A DNA stretch of 64,000 bases. It comes from Gnetum montanum. Its lineage: Eukaryota; Streptophyta; Gnetopsida; Gnetales; Gnetaceae. Every line of letters starts with the position of its first letter. Position 1 is the first letter of the stretch. The position numbers and the translations under genes are program-made. A model generated the notes under the pieces. It was not told where the DNA came from. It saw only the letters and a program-made list of their open reading frames with translations, and did not search any database. Of the stretch, positions 13,925 through 25,329 are shown one piece after another. The stretch spans positions 384,865-448,864 of the forward strand of contig MNCI01022060.1 of assembly GCA_015680685.1 (NCBI GenBank), written 5' to 3'.

Positions 13925-14370
13925 ATGCTAGAAATGCATGAATGGGGGTGCCACTCACCTACCTTTAGCATAGATGCATGGGGGTGTAAGTCACATACCT
14001 TCAACATGGATGCATGAGGGTGCAACTCACCTACCTCTAGCATGGATGCATGGGGATTAAAATCACCTACCTCTAATGTGGATGCATGGGCATGTTACTC
14101 ACCTACCTCTAGCATGGATGCATGGAGGTGTAACTCACCTACATCTAACTTGAATTCATTATGGCATAACTCACCTACCCCTAGCATGGATGCATGGGAG
14201 TGTGACTCACCTCTAGCATTGATGTCATCCCTCCAACATGGAAGATCTACCTCCAACATGGATGCCATTCCCCCATCATGAAAGATCTACCCTAGCATGG
14301 AAGATTACTTTTAGTGTGAATGTCATCCCCATAGTATGGAAGATCTATCTCTAGCATGGATGTTAGGCCT
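13925..14370. repeat. 33-bp minisatellite
   Basis: About nine copies of a 33-bp unit built around CTAGCATGGATGCATGGG and ACTCACCTACCTC run to about 14215, followed by shorter variants around ATGGAAGATCTACC. Since 33 is a multiple of three, one + strand frame (14042-14281) reads as an 11-residue repeat (SPTSxMDAWxx). This open frame is a by-product of the repeat and not evidence for a gene. Confidence 0.8.
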
Positions 14371-15733
14371 CCATTACTATTTATAGTAAACAAAATGCCC
14401 ATGGGGGTATGGCGCTTTTCATACATAGTAAGCCTTCCTTAAATTGGACACTCATTTCACCTTTACATGGCAAAAATCCGTAGCAATTTGTTAGCAAATT
14501 TATAGCCTTTTTTGTAGTCCCATTCATGGCCCAAAACCTATAAGAACCAACCCCATCATTTTTAGGTGGAATCCCCTTAGCATCAGTATACTTTATCATT
14601 GTTGGATTCCAAGAGCTACTTGCAAAAATGTAGCTTATTGGATCTATTCAATTTGGATCCCCCATAGCCATTGTTACCTCCCTTTGAGATTGTGAATCCC
14701 TCACACATCTCACCTACTTTTTGCATCATTAGTATTGCAAATCTGATGTAAGGGGAAATAAAGGTTCGAAAACATTAGGAGTTGTGAAGCAATGGATTCT
14801 AAGCCCCCACTAAAGTGAACCCCCTTGCTACCCTAAGCACATTTTTGTACACATTTCTTGAACCATTCTTTATTTCTATTAAAATAAAGTTTATAGTTCT
14901 GTTTGTGTGCAAGATAGATTTATTAGTTCCATTTCAGTGCATTTATTTTCTCATATCTACATTGCATTTTTATTTTTCTACCCATCTTTTATAATTTTCG
15001 AGTCCCTAGGTGATTTTCCAGATCATCCAAGGCATCCCAAATCTTATTTTTCAAAGGCCTTGGGGATTTAGAATTAAAGATATTGTGCTAAGATTTTTGG
15101 TTTCCTAGTGACCAAATTTTTTAATCACTATAGTTTTCTTGTGGTATAAAAAGGACCTCCATCCAAATTCTATGATCAAACCTATTATTGGTATGCTAAT
15201 TTTGCCTACAACTTAAACTTTGATATCTTTAAAAAAAATTTGCAAATTTTATTAATCTATATTTCTACTAGCAAAACCCAATGCTAAAACTCATCCCCCT
15301 GTCACCAAAAACCTAACATGGATGTTTGGGTTTTAGCATAACTTTTATAGAAATTGCTAGAAACTTTAAAGCTAGTGTGAGTGTGTGTCATAACCCCATC
15401 ATCATGGTAGATCTATCCCCCCTCCCTCAGTGTGGGTGTTTGGATATTGATAGAAAATTCATAGTAGTTGTTAAAAATTTCAAAACTAGCATAGGTGTTC
15501 CACCCAAAACCTTATCCCCTTGCTATAAAAATTTTCCTAAAAAATCAATGTTAGTAGCCTATCAAGAAAAAACATACTTTTGAAAAAATTAAAGTTTACA
15601 CTTTATTCTTGCATATGAAAAATCATACTTTCCAAAAAGTAAACCCCCTATCTAACAACATTGGAAAGAAAGGTATAAGACCTCCCATCTTACCCTCCCT
15701 CTCTTTCCCCCTGCTAATCTAGTGTAGGTGTAG
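14371..15733. other. no gene seen
   Basis: Sequence between two tandem-repeat blocks. Phrases such as ttactatttatagtaa recur here and in the 134-bp repeat downstream, so it probably belongs to the same decayed unit. No protein motif found. Confidence 0.4.
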
Positions 15734-15990
15734 CTAGGTAGCCTAGTGTGGATGGGGTTGAAACCATCACTTTCCATATTTAGTAAATGGTTATACTGCT
15801 TTGAAAATTTCCTTACCATTTATAGTAAGTGACTCACTTTGACAATTTTTTATCATTTTTTCTATATCTAGGAAGCCTAACATAGATGGGATTGATACCA
15901 CCCTTTACCATCTTTAGTAAGGGGGTATACCCCCTTTGAAAACCACCTTACTATTTATAGTAAATGATCTATTTTCAGCCATTCTTACTT
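15734..15990. repeat. 134-bp tandem duplication
   Basis: The segment beginning CTAGGTAGCCTAGTGTGGAT at 15734 is repeated from 15868 (CTAGGAAGCCTAACATAGAT). Both copies carry aaccayc, ttagtaa, ataC and ccttaccatttatagtaa-type phrases in the same order, diverged by many substitutions. Confidence 0.65.
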
Positions 15991-16079
15991 TCTTTTAGCC
16001 TTTTGTAAATTCCACATACTAAAATTTCCACTTCTAGCCATAAATTTAACATTTCATTGAGAAAGCTTCAACATTTTCA

Positions 16080-16550
16080 TAATGTGATGTAGCATGTCAA
16101 TGTAGTTACATCGACATAGTTGCATTGATGTAGCCACATCATTGCATACATGACAATGCAGTTATGTCAATGCGTACATGTTAATAGGATCCCATTGAGA
16201 TAAGGTTTTATTTATTAATGGGTACCCAACAGTGCAACATCTATTTTTGCCTATAAATATGCATACTCCTATCATGTCTTGGCATTCTTTGCTTATTAGA
16301 GTAACTAAACCCTTGTAATTTTATTTCATAGTCTTAGAGAATAGTTAGCGAGTGCTTGTAGTATGGATCTAAGTTAGTTGTATGACATCTTATTTGAGTG
16401 GCAATGTACCAAGACACATTTCATGAACACTAATAAGATTGAAATTGATTCTTATCATTATAACACTTTGACTTAAATTAAATTTACTTTACATGTAGTT
16501 AGTTAATATTTATGTTTCCATAAATATTAAGGAATGGTAGAATGAGCACA
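16080..16550. promoter_or_regulatory. possible LTR remnant with TATA box next to element F
   Basis: Short direct repeats of the type tgtagYtacatYgaca / gtcaatgYagttatg fill 16081-16180. A TATAAATA box is at 16252-16259 on the + strand. The block ends where the element F LTR starts, so it may be a fragment of an older LTR into which F inserted. No partner copy was found. Confidence 0.25.
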
Positions 16551-17278
16551 ACTAGTCATAGAAACCAAAAATGTCAATGGTTGGAACATCGAGGGATCCA
16601 TGGGTGCATAGTTTGACCCCATGTTTGTGTGAGGGCCTATTAGAGGTAGAGATGGGGTGTCCTAAATGCTCTTGTTTATCGAACAAGGACTTACCAAATG
16701 AAACCAAAGTTGCAGTGTAGTTAGCTGTGATGATAATGCAAAATGATGCTAAGTGTTTGTGTTATGTTAATGGTGTTAATGGAGTTGAGCATAGTCAGGT
16801 TTTGTTGACAAAAATGAGGGTGCTAACATGCAGGGGCTATTGTTGAAGCATAGTTTTAGGTGTAGCTATGTGATGAAATAGTAAAAAATGTAAATAAAAT
16901 GCTAAAAATTCAAGGAAAAAGAGAGAGAAATAGAACACTACCCCACATGGGGTTGAGTGTAGTTAACACCAAGTGCAGTGAGAAATTACACAATGTACAA
17001 CAAAAATAGTGGACAACATAGTCATAGTCTCAAGGTGTCTAGCTAGAAAGACTAACATTCCACCATGGTCTGTGCCTACTAGGTTGATAACTTTGGTGTG
17101 TAGTAGGTTATGATGATCTGCAATGTCCTACAATGAGCTACAATGGTATGCAACTTTTCCTTTCTCCGATTTGCTAATGTGCCTTTGGTTCGCTGATGCT
17201 TTGATTTTTGCCAAATTTAAATTTGCTAACTTTCCTAATTCTGAAATTTTCCAACCCCAAATATGTTGAGGGTAGGGG

Positions 17279-17286
17279 TATTTATA
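17279..17286 (-). promoter_or_regulatory. TATA box of element F LTR
   Basis: TATAAATA on the - strand, at the position equivalent to the TATA boxes of both element C LTRs. Confidence 0.6.
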
Positions 17287-17679
17287 GGGCTAGGTTTAGT
17301 ATGAAATGAAAAGAGACTACCACATGGTAGAGGAGATGGTTGGGACTATGCCATCATCTAACTAGGCTCTTCATTAAGGCTAGAATTATTGTGCTTTGTT
17401 GTACTATGCTAGATTCTACAAGGCTGAGAGACTATGACTACACTACCAAGTGCATGTATATGTGCCAAGAGGACTACAATGTACATGAAAAAATGCAAAT
17501 TTCAAGACTATGCTCTGGGACTATGCTTTCCACTATCTTGTGTGGGGTCAAGCATAGTTACAATTTTGGGGACAAAAGGGATACAAAAAAGATGCATTTT
17601 GCTAACTACACTTGTTGCAAATGAGTTGGAACTGAGTTGAATGCTAGTGTTACATTTTGAAGTCTTTTGGAGGTTGTTC

Positions 17680-18200
17680 TAACTAACTATGCTTGACTAC
17701 ACTCTAGATTGGGGGAGAGCATAGTCCCACACTTAGAATAAATTTTGCAAAAACTATGTGCTAACTACACTCTCTTTAAGAGGTTGAGCACACTCTTGAC
17801 TAGGGGTGAGTGTAGTCCTAGAACTTGTCAAAACTTGTAGAAACTAGATTTGAATTGACTACGCTTGACTACGCCTTAGGCTAGTGGAGAGCATACTCTC
17901 AACACTTACAAAAATTTGCAAAAAACTATGCCTTCATGCTGACTATGCTTGACTACACTCTGAGGTAGTGGATAGCATAGTCTTAGCACTTAGAGAATTC
18001 TATAACGGATGGCTTAACACTTAGAAAAATTTACAAAAATAGCCTTTTTGTTGACTATGCTTGACTATGCTTTGGGGCAATGAAGAGCGTAGTTCCAACA
18101 CTTAGAAAAATCAATAAAAATTATGCCTTCGTGTTAACTATGCTATAGGAAAGTGGAGAGTGTAGTCATAGCACTTAGAAAATTTTGTAGAAAGTGACCT
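17680..18200 (-). repeat. about 115-bp tandem repeats in F U3
   Basis: About five diverged copies of a unit of about 115 bp. Each carries gactatgcttgactacactc, a stretch like agtggagagcatagtc, and cacttagaaaaattt. They lie upstream of the TATA box in element orientation, where U3 enhancer repeats are expected. E carries equivalent repeats in its U3. Confidence 0.65.
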
Positions 18201-18262
18201 TGTGCTAATACTTATTCAAATTTATAGTTGGGATGCTATAGCCCAAATTTGGTGGTGTTGCA

Positions 18263-18276
18263 TTGGCTCCTCGTTA
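18263..18276 (-). other. polypurine tract of element F
   Basis: Read on the - strand, TAACGAGGAGCCAA directly precedes the 3' LTR. It matches AAAGAGGGGCCAA at the same place in elements C and E, and is the likely plus-strand primer site. Confidence 0.6.
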
Positions 18277-19278
18277 TTGATGTCCAGAGGAGTGATTCAA
18301 GAGATGTTGAAAAAGAATAGCAAAAAAAAATAGTAAACTTGGCACAAACATGGCTCTTCAGTACCTAATTGAATGTCATTTCACCATGTTCAAGAGTGTT
18401 ATGGATAGCGGTATGTTGAGAATAAAAGGTGTAGGTAATGTGTTGGGGATAAAAGAGTAGATGAGATGCAAATAGGGTATCACGATGTAGGATGTAGAGT
18501 TAGCATGGCCAATAGTGATCATGGCACTAAGGTAGCTTTCCTCTAAAAACATTGACCTCTTATTAGAGTTCTCATGAAAGAGTTAGTGTGGATTTAGGGA
18601 TAGATTGATTGTCAAACTGCAATGCTGCTAATTTTCTTGGGGACATGCTTTTCGCCATTTTCTCTCTTTTTTTCTTTTTTATTTTTTGCTTTTTTCCTTT
18701 TTTTCTTCTTTTTTGGTTGTGGGGTGAACCTTCTTTGGGTTCTACACTTTACTAATCACTAACTATAAGGGCACTTTTCATCATATGGATAGTGTGCCAT
18801 TGGATGGGCTTTTCTTTAATGTTTGTGAAACTATGTTGCACCTGTAGGATAGGTGTTTCCTTCCTAGGATGACTTGCGTTACATCCACCTAGGCTTCAAC
18901 TAGCCAATAGAGGCTCCCAACGAGATGAATTATGTTACATCTTCATTGGGTTCTACGGTTTATCTTGAAGAGAGTTCCATATAGTCATAGCATGTATGCA
19001 TCAAAGGGGTTTGCAATCTTGACTATGCAAGGGAATGCAAGACTATCCAAACATAAGGATGGGTGTACATAGGCTATAATAAGGTAGTAGGGATGTTCAC
19101 TTTTGAGTGGCTTAGCTAGTCCAACCACGCACATTAGAGTAATGTAGTGACTTGTTGCTACAATGAGATGCATCTTTGCATGATGACCTAGGGCTTCATC
19201 TTGCAAACATAACTTTGAGAAGATAAGAAGAACACAAAACACATAATGCAAATAAAATGCTAGAGGTAATGATTCTAT
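18277..19278 (-). other. conserved 3' region of F with a possible small sense frame
   Basis: This region is collinear, in reverse orientation, with 33060-34140 of element E. Shared pieces include a pyrimidine tract (18660-18716), repeated gatgtaacatRcctcat phrases, and a block around 19080-19215. A 127-codon - strand frame (18985-19368), sense with respect to gag, overlaps it; part of its translation (ITLMC and LAKPLKS) can also be read from E. It may be a small accessory protein or simply conserved non-coding DNA. Confidence 0.4.
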
Positions 19279-19440
19279 GAGTGCTCTAAAGTCCAAATTA
19301 ATGGCAAGTGTCCAAAAAATTAGCAAAATGGTAGGGTCCAATGATGCTACGAGTGCTCCAAAGGCCAAACTTATGGAAAGTTATTTAAAAACTAGAAAAA
19401 TGGTAGGGGGCGATGATGCTACAAGTGCTCCAAAGGCTAC
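19279..19440. repeat. 72-bp tandem repeat
   Basis: Units begin gagtgctctaaag (19279), gagtgctccaaag (19351) and aagtgctccaaag (19423, partial), exactly 72 bp apart. A + strand frame through it shows the period (KxMVGxxDATSAPKA). E has a degraded counterpart near 33040-33150. Confidence 0.8.
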
Positions 19441-19504
19441 ACCAGTTCTAGGTGCTTCATTTTGGAATTGTAGTATCCCTACCCATGTGATGTAGAAAAG
19501 TGTT

Positions 19505-19527
19505 GGGGGGGGGGGGGGGGGGGGGGN
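19505..19527. other. run of 22 G followed by N
   Basis: Twenty-two consecutive G bases (19505-19526) end in the only ambiguous base of the window (19527). This is most likely an assembly or base-calling artefact at a difficult homopolymer. The order of blocks on either side agrees with element E, so the join itself looks right. Confidence 0.85.
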
Positions 19528-19639
19528 TTTAGAGTTATTCTCGCTTGCTTACTCGTAGAGCTATGCATAAATAACTATGAACCTAGTTTGAGGTCCTTGT
19601 AGATCATTTTGTGCCTATTTGTAGTCCTAGGAAACTACT

Positions 19640-20010
19640 ATATTCTAGTTTAACATTGCAATGAACATGTGTCATGCCAGCTTACCATCATAGCAGATGT
19701 ATGTTATGCTAGTTTAACATTATGATCCAAGGATAAGCTATGCAATTTTAGTGTTGTGGTGGACAAGTAGTATGTCTGTGTGTGCCAGCTTATCATTGTA
19801 GTGGACAAGCTATACTAGTTTAATATTGTAGTGGACAAATGTTATGCTAGTTTAACATCATAGCAGATGAGCTATTATGCCAGTTTAACATCATAGCGGA
19901 CATGTGTTGTGGCAATTTACCATCACGGTAGATGATCTACTATGCCAATTTAATATTATAGCATATGTGTTTTATGCTAGTTTAGTGTTGTGATGGATAA
20001 ATGGTTACCT
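19640..20010. repeat. minisatellite 2 of F (gctagtttaacattatagcggac type)
   Basis: About ten diverged copies of a 35-45 bp unit with cYagtttaacatYRtagYgga, for example around 19678, 19707, 19848, 19880 and 19975. The reverse complement of the same unit fills 32735-33030 of element E at the same relative place. Confidence 0.7.
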
Positions 20011-20489
20011 CATTTCATTGATGTGTAGTGTTGCATACTAGCTGTAGTATAGCTACAGGTACAAATGGTTCACTAGATTGGCAAACTCATTTCCATCTTG
20101 ACCAACGAGCTTGAATGCTCCATTGTCATAGGCCTTAGTGACCAAAGGTGAGAAGATTTGCTTGTGCATAGCTATGTCATGTTCATGCAAAACAAACTAG
20201 CAAAATTTTAAGTAGCACTTGTTTTAAGAAAGTTAATATGCACAAATGAAGAGGAAGCTATGTGATGAAATTTGCCTAAGTATGCATGTGGGATTTTAAG
20301 GAAGGTAAGCATGTTTGTGCTGGTTTTTAGGCCTTGGCAAGTTGTGTGTGTGCTAGTTTTAGGTCTTAGTAGACTATGGATGCATCATTCATGTCATTCC
20401 AAGGAGGCTTGGCCATGTTCAGGGAGTGGAATTGGCTTGGGCATTTACAGGGCAATGAAAAATTAAAATTTTTGGCTAAGTATGGGTGA

Positions 20490-20690
20490 TTATGCTCTAA
20501 CCCAACAACGCTCTCATCTAACTATGCTCTCCACATTTTAGAGCATAGTTGGGATGCTTACAGAGCTAGAAACATTTTTCCCTCTTTAGACTATGCTCTC
20601 CACTGAGGCAGTCTAGAGTTAGAAAATTTTGGCAATTTTCTAGACTACACTCTCTACTAAGGTAGCCTAGAGTTAGAAAATTTTTGTGAA
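20490..20690. promoter_or_regulatory. U3-like repeats upstream of the antisense gene
   Basis: Repeats of the U3 motif (aactatgctctccac, gactatgctctccact, gactacactctctactaagg, agttagaaaattttggcaa) lie here, inside the F interior, about 260 bp before the first readable exon of the + strand antisense gene. They resemble U3 repeats of the LTRs in this family, especially E. This could be the promoter region of the antisense gene, or a nested LTR fragment. Confidence 0.4.
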
Positions 20691-20949
20691 AATTTTAAAA
20701 ATTGTGCATGATGCTAAAGTTGTGAAATGTAAAGCTAAGCCTATGGAAATGTGCTATACCCTAGTGAGTACTAGGTGCATTAAATGGATTAGTTAATGTC
20801 CTATACCTACAGGGCCCTAGAGTGTATTGCCAAAATTAAGAATTTTTTGCTAGTTTGTGTCATATTATGTTAATTTTTATAACTTATCTTAATAATTTAA
20901 TGCCAAAATTTACATCTATGTATGTATACTAATGCTTTTCTTGTTTCTT

Positions 20950-23900
20950 GATAGTTGTAGGGTGCTGTTGAAGCTTGTCTTGATTATAGTAGTGTGTGTG
21001 GGCATCCTTTGCTACATGAGTGAACCTATTCCCAATACACTTGCACCAGATATGTAGGTGGGTCATCAGTTGATGTGGTTTTGGACAAGGGCTCATGAGT
21101 TCTTGGAATTCTTATTATAATATTTTAGTATGATCATGTGGTCACACTTGGTAGTGAAGGTTGCTAGCACTATCACTATGATAGTGCTACCTAGGGGTAA
21201 CTAGGACATTTTGAGCTTCATCTCAAATGAGCCTACTACTAGTGGTGATCAAGTAGGTGGTTCAAGTAGAGGGCTTAGGAGTGCTCAGCATCTATATATG
21301 ATATAACACATGATAGGGTTTGTTTGCTATGACAAGAGTATCATCGTCTTTCTTGCACTATGGGTGCACACCCTATTCCAAAATGCACCAGGAATTATCT
21401 ACTATGCCAGAGGGTAAGTGCATTTATGGTTTTCATAATTTTTTTTCTACTTGCTCATGTCAAATTGCTAATGGCTCATGATTAATGCTAGGTTTAGAGT
21501 TGATGAGGAGGGCCTACATGATGAGGTGGATGTTCTAGCCTTGACCCATACTACCTTGGCGGTGTTTTCATCTAGTATGAATGTTCGGGAAGATATGCTT
21601 GAATAGGTGGGGTCTAATCTAGAGGTCTATTCTATCTAATAATTAAAGGCATATGAGTAGTGCAGGATGCACAATTGGTTTGATGAGGAGTGGGCTACTA
21701 GTGAGATCAACATTGAGGAGATTCTTGCAACACCACCTCCATCTTGCACCTTTTTGTGCCACATATGTGTCTATGTTTTGGCTTATGTAGTTGCTTGTAT
21801 ATGCCTGTTAGTTTTCCTTTGCATGATGCTAATGTTGTTTTCCCTTTATTGCAATAGTGGTTTCCTTAGGCAAGGTGATAGTAATCACCATGAGCTACAC
21901 AGAGGCCATCCTCATCATCAAGTATGGTGATGTAGGATTGATGGACCTATTTTTGGCCCTTAGCTATGCCATAAAGCCTCAGATGCACTAACTACTTGAC
22001 TCACATATGTAGGGTCGATGGACCTTTTTTTTTCCCTTGGGTTAAGTATCCTAGTGGCCAAATTGATCACGATCATCAACTCCTTTAGTAGCAACATCAA
22101 GCAGTTTGTCACTTGAGCGTGTGGTGTGATGGTACTGTTGGACCTCAACAAAGCCTTTTTTACCAACTTCCTTGACCTTCCTTCTAATGGCCTAATGATT
22201 ATCAATAAGGATAGTAGGTAGGTGGACCATAGAGGAAAGATCAATAATTGGTTGTGGGCTAGTCAATCTCGCAAGTTCATATCGATTAAGGATGTGGTTA
22301 TGCCTAAGGTGTAGTAGCTCTACTCTCTTTTCTGTGCTTGTGGCTTTTTGAAGTTGCTCTTCCAAGGAAAGATCCTTAAGGTGGAGTAAGAATGGATGAT
22401 GAAATAGGTGCTACTGGTGGATTTGAGGTTTAATTGGGCTACATATATCACCATTAGCCTACATGTGGAGATCTTTAGGCTTCGATTCAACCTCTAGGTG
22501 AGATCCCATGTCCACTTTGCATTCTTTGTAGGATAGCTACAAAGGTTCATAGAGCTCTTAGTTATGCATGATAATGGAATATGGGTTGTGTACGAACATG
22601 AGCAGTTTTCTAGGCCATGGATTAAGCACATGTTCATGACTACATGCATGTAGGACCCCCTAGAGGGGATTGATGAGTTGTTATCCATAACAACCAAGGG
22701 TCCCATGGGGTAGTCACATTACTCATGTGATAATACAAGAAAGGGTCCCTCAATTGGCACTAGGGACATAACTAAGGTGGATTCCTATATTGCAAAGATG
22801 ATGAGATCATCTAAGGGTAAGATTAAGAGGCCATGTCTTGTAGAGGAGGCTACTTAATGAGGTTAAGAGTCTAAGTAGCAAGAGGATCAATATTAAGCTT
22901 CAAAGCTTGCGTACAAAGGTTTCAGGTTAGTATTTATAAATTTCTTAGATGTATTAAATTTTTTTATCTATAGTTATGTTTTTATATTTTTCTTTATGTT
23001 ATAATATCAACTAGCTACTTATGTGCATGTGTACTAATGTTCTATGTATGTATATATGTTAATTGTAGAGATAGCAAAGAGGGCTACTAGAGCACCAGCT
23101 AAGGAAATAGTAGAAGAAGCACCTCCTTAAGTTGAGGAGGGGAAGGCTCATAAGGATGAGCCTCATGAGGTAGTAGAGATCCTTTAACAATTGGAGGAAG
23201 AGGGGTTTCTCCACCCTAATGGGGGTGATTTTGATAGCTTATTCAGTGGTGTGTAACTAGATGACCCTCTTACACTCACACCTAAGGGATTGCTAGGTAA
23301 CTCTCTATCTATTGTCATATATCATTGCTTGCTTGCTCTAGCATCTTTAGCTATTTAGTTATATGGTAATTGTATCATTGTGTTATAGCATCAAATGTTC
23401 CCACTAGTAATCCCACATCTACCTACCACATGGAGTTGTGGGTAGATATGCTCAATAAATTTTCCTTCATGGAAGGCATTGTTGAGGACATGGTGGACCG
23501 CTTGAAATAGGAAGATCCTAAGCTCAATATGTATGTGATGTTTCTTTACTTTATCTCATCTCACTACTTGAATTCTTAGTTATTGGCTAAGATTGATTGA
23601 TTGTTGCATGCCTACAGGTCTTAAGCTATGGTGGGATTTGATCAAGGTGGCCAAGGTGGATGCTCTCCCTGAGCTTCCTCCTAATGTTGATTAGGTATCT
23701 TGTCACATGTACAAGACATCAAAAAATTGTGCACTTTCCTATGTGAAGGAATTATGGGTGTATAGGTGCTTGAATGAGTACATGTGAAAATACATGCACA
23801 AGCTATAGGAGAGGGTGGCTAGCCAAGATATGAAGATCAATGATCTTCAATCTAGATATGATTTCTTGGCAACCTAAGTGTAGGAAGATAGCACTTGGTG

Positions 23901-24606
23901 TACCTCTAAGATAGAGTAAGCCTAATATTAGATAGCTCTTAGAGGTATAAATTAGGCCACACAGGAGATAATTGAGTAGTAGCTATAGATGGACTTGCTT
24001 GCCCAAAAGAACCAAGATTGAAAGAATTATAGCACAAAGGTCTACTAGTGGGGGAAAACACAAAAGAACCACAAGCACTAGTATAAGTGTGAGTGTGATG
24101 TGTACATGGAATGGTACAAAGAGGAGTCTACTAAACACTACTACCTTGAGATTTTCCTTTAGGTGATTTATGGAAAGTAAGCATATGACCTATGCACACA
24201 ACATAAGGTGGTGACTGACTCTCTTAAGAGGTAGATCATCGCCCCTTCTAGAGAGGCTTGTTCTACTGCCTTTTCGATGGAGCCACTTGCATGGATCATT
24301 GTGCACAAAGGCAAGACCCTTACATGGATTGACTTTGACTAGGAGAACTAGATGCAACTTTTTGAGAGCAAGACCTTCTAGCACTTGGAGGCTGGCCTTG
24401 GAAAGTTGCCTCTAGAACTCACCAATGTGAGACCCTCTTAGGTTAGTTTTTCTTTTTTCTGCATGTTTTGGGTTAGCTTGCATATTTTCTTACTAATTGC
24501 ATGTTTTTTTCTATGGTTATTGTGGTCGGTACTAGGAGATGCTATGAGCCCTAGTGACATGGTGGAGGATGAAAAACCTCTAACCCCATCTAGTGCCACT
24601 AGTTGA
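20950..24606 (+). pseudogene. antisense, multi-exon gene carried by element F (decayed)
   Basis: On the strand opposite to gag, a protein can be read through at least six exons. Exon 1 (to 21413) includes IIVFLALWVHTLFQN. Intron 21414-21491 (GTAAGT...TAG) keeps the frame into VDEEGLHDEVDVLALTHTT. An intron ending at 21869 leads to a long exon (21870-22925) with MDLFLALSYAIKPQMH and NGIWVVYEHEQFSRPWIKH. Further introns are about 22926-23068, 23297-23388 (frame kept into NVPTSNPTSTYHMELW), 23531-23617 and 24442-24535, all GT...AG. The exon 23069-23296 is acidic (EEAPP, HKDEPHEVVEIL). The end is the TGA at 24604-24606. Stops inside exons are mostly TAG/TAA. The last two exons are homologous to 50702-51586 of element C (shared MDLLAQK and WGKTQ). 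I do not recognise the protein; it could be a captured host gene or a family-specific accessory gene. Confidence 0.6.
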
Positions 24607-24849
24607 GCATGGCCAGATGTACCCCTACTATTGGGCATTTTTGCTATTATTGTTATGTTTTTGTCACATGACACTACTCATGCTATATACTACTATTTAT
24701 ATGATATCCAATGAATGTATTTACTATATCTAATGTATATTATATAAAATTTTCCTTTTATGGTTATTTTTTATGTGCTTGCTATGCTTATAATGTGATG
24801 AGTTAATGTGGTGATTTAGGATTATCCAATTATAGTGTGACTAGGCTAT

Positions 24850-25110
24850 TGTGGGCCCCATGCTAGTTTAAGGCCACAGTGAGAGGGCTAATGCTAGTTT
24901 AAGGCCATTTTGAGCCACGATGATTGTTTTAGGTCATTTCAAGCCATGTATACTACTAGTTTAAGGCCATTTCAGGCCACGTGTTACTAGTTTAAGGCCA
25001 TGACGAGTTGTGCTATCAGTTTAAGGCCATGGGGAATCCTAGGGAAAAAATTAAAAGTTATAGTTTTAGGTCATTCTAGGCCACATGGTAGTTTAAGGCC
25101 ATTCTACACC
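24850..25110. repeat. minisatellite 1 of F (ctagtttaaggccattt type)
   Basis: About eight copies of a 25-40 bp unit with YtagtttWaggccatttYRRgccac. The same unit occurs in element C (51740-52220) and, reverse-complemented, in element E (32285-32590), always just downstream of the protease region in element orientation. Confidence 0.75.
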
Positions 25111-25329
25111 TAGTATGTTGCTATCTCTTTTTTTTTTGGAATTTTAGCTTTTATGATTTTTATTTGTTTTGATATTTTTTATGCATGAAAGAAACAATGG
25201 CAGAAATGTAAACTAAGCCATTGAATCCATAGGTAATGTGGATGGTAAGCTAAGAGATTAAACTAAATGCAAATAATATGCTATAGTAGTAATGCTATGT
25301 AAATGGGGAGTAGGATGTAGGATGGAAGA

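Larger units (their letters stand above)
16556..18262 (-). repeat. element F 3' LTR
   Basis: About 1.7 kb, collinear with the element C LTRs: the left edge (16556 onwards, gtcatagaaaccaaaaatg) matches the left edge of the C LTRs, and the right edge ggtggtgttgca matches agggtgtttca. The TATA box lies 723 bp from the left edge, against 734 bp in the C 5' LTR. TG/CA termini are eroded. The start is set by alignment with C and is uncertain by a few bases. Confidence 0.7.

Noticed and set aside
14042-14281. 79-codon + frame as a repeat protein gene
   Set aside because: It lies fully in a 33-bp minisatellite; openness follows from unit length, and there is no start context or flanking frame.
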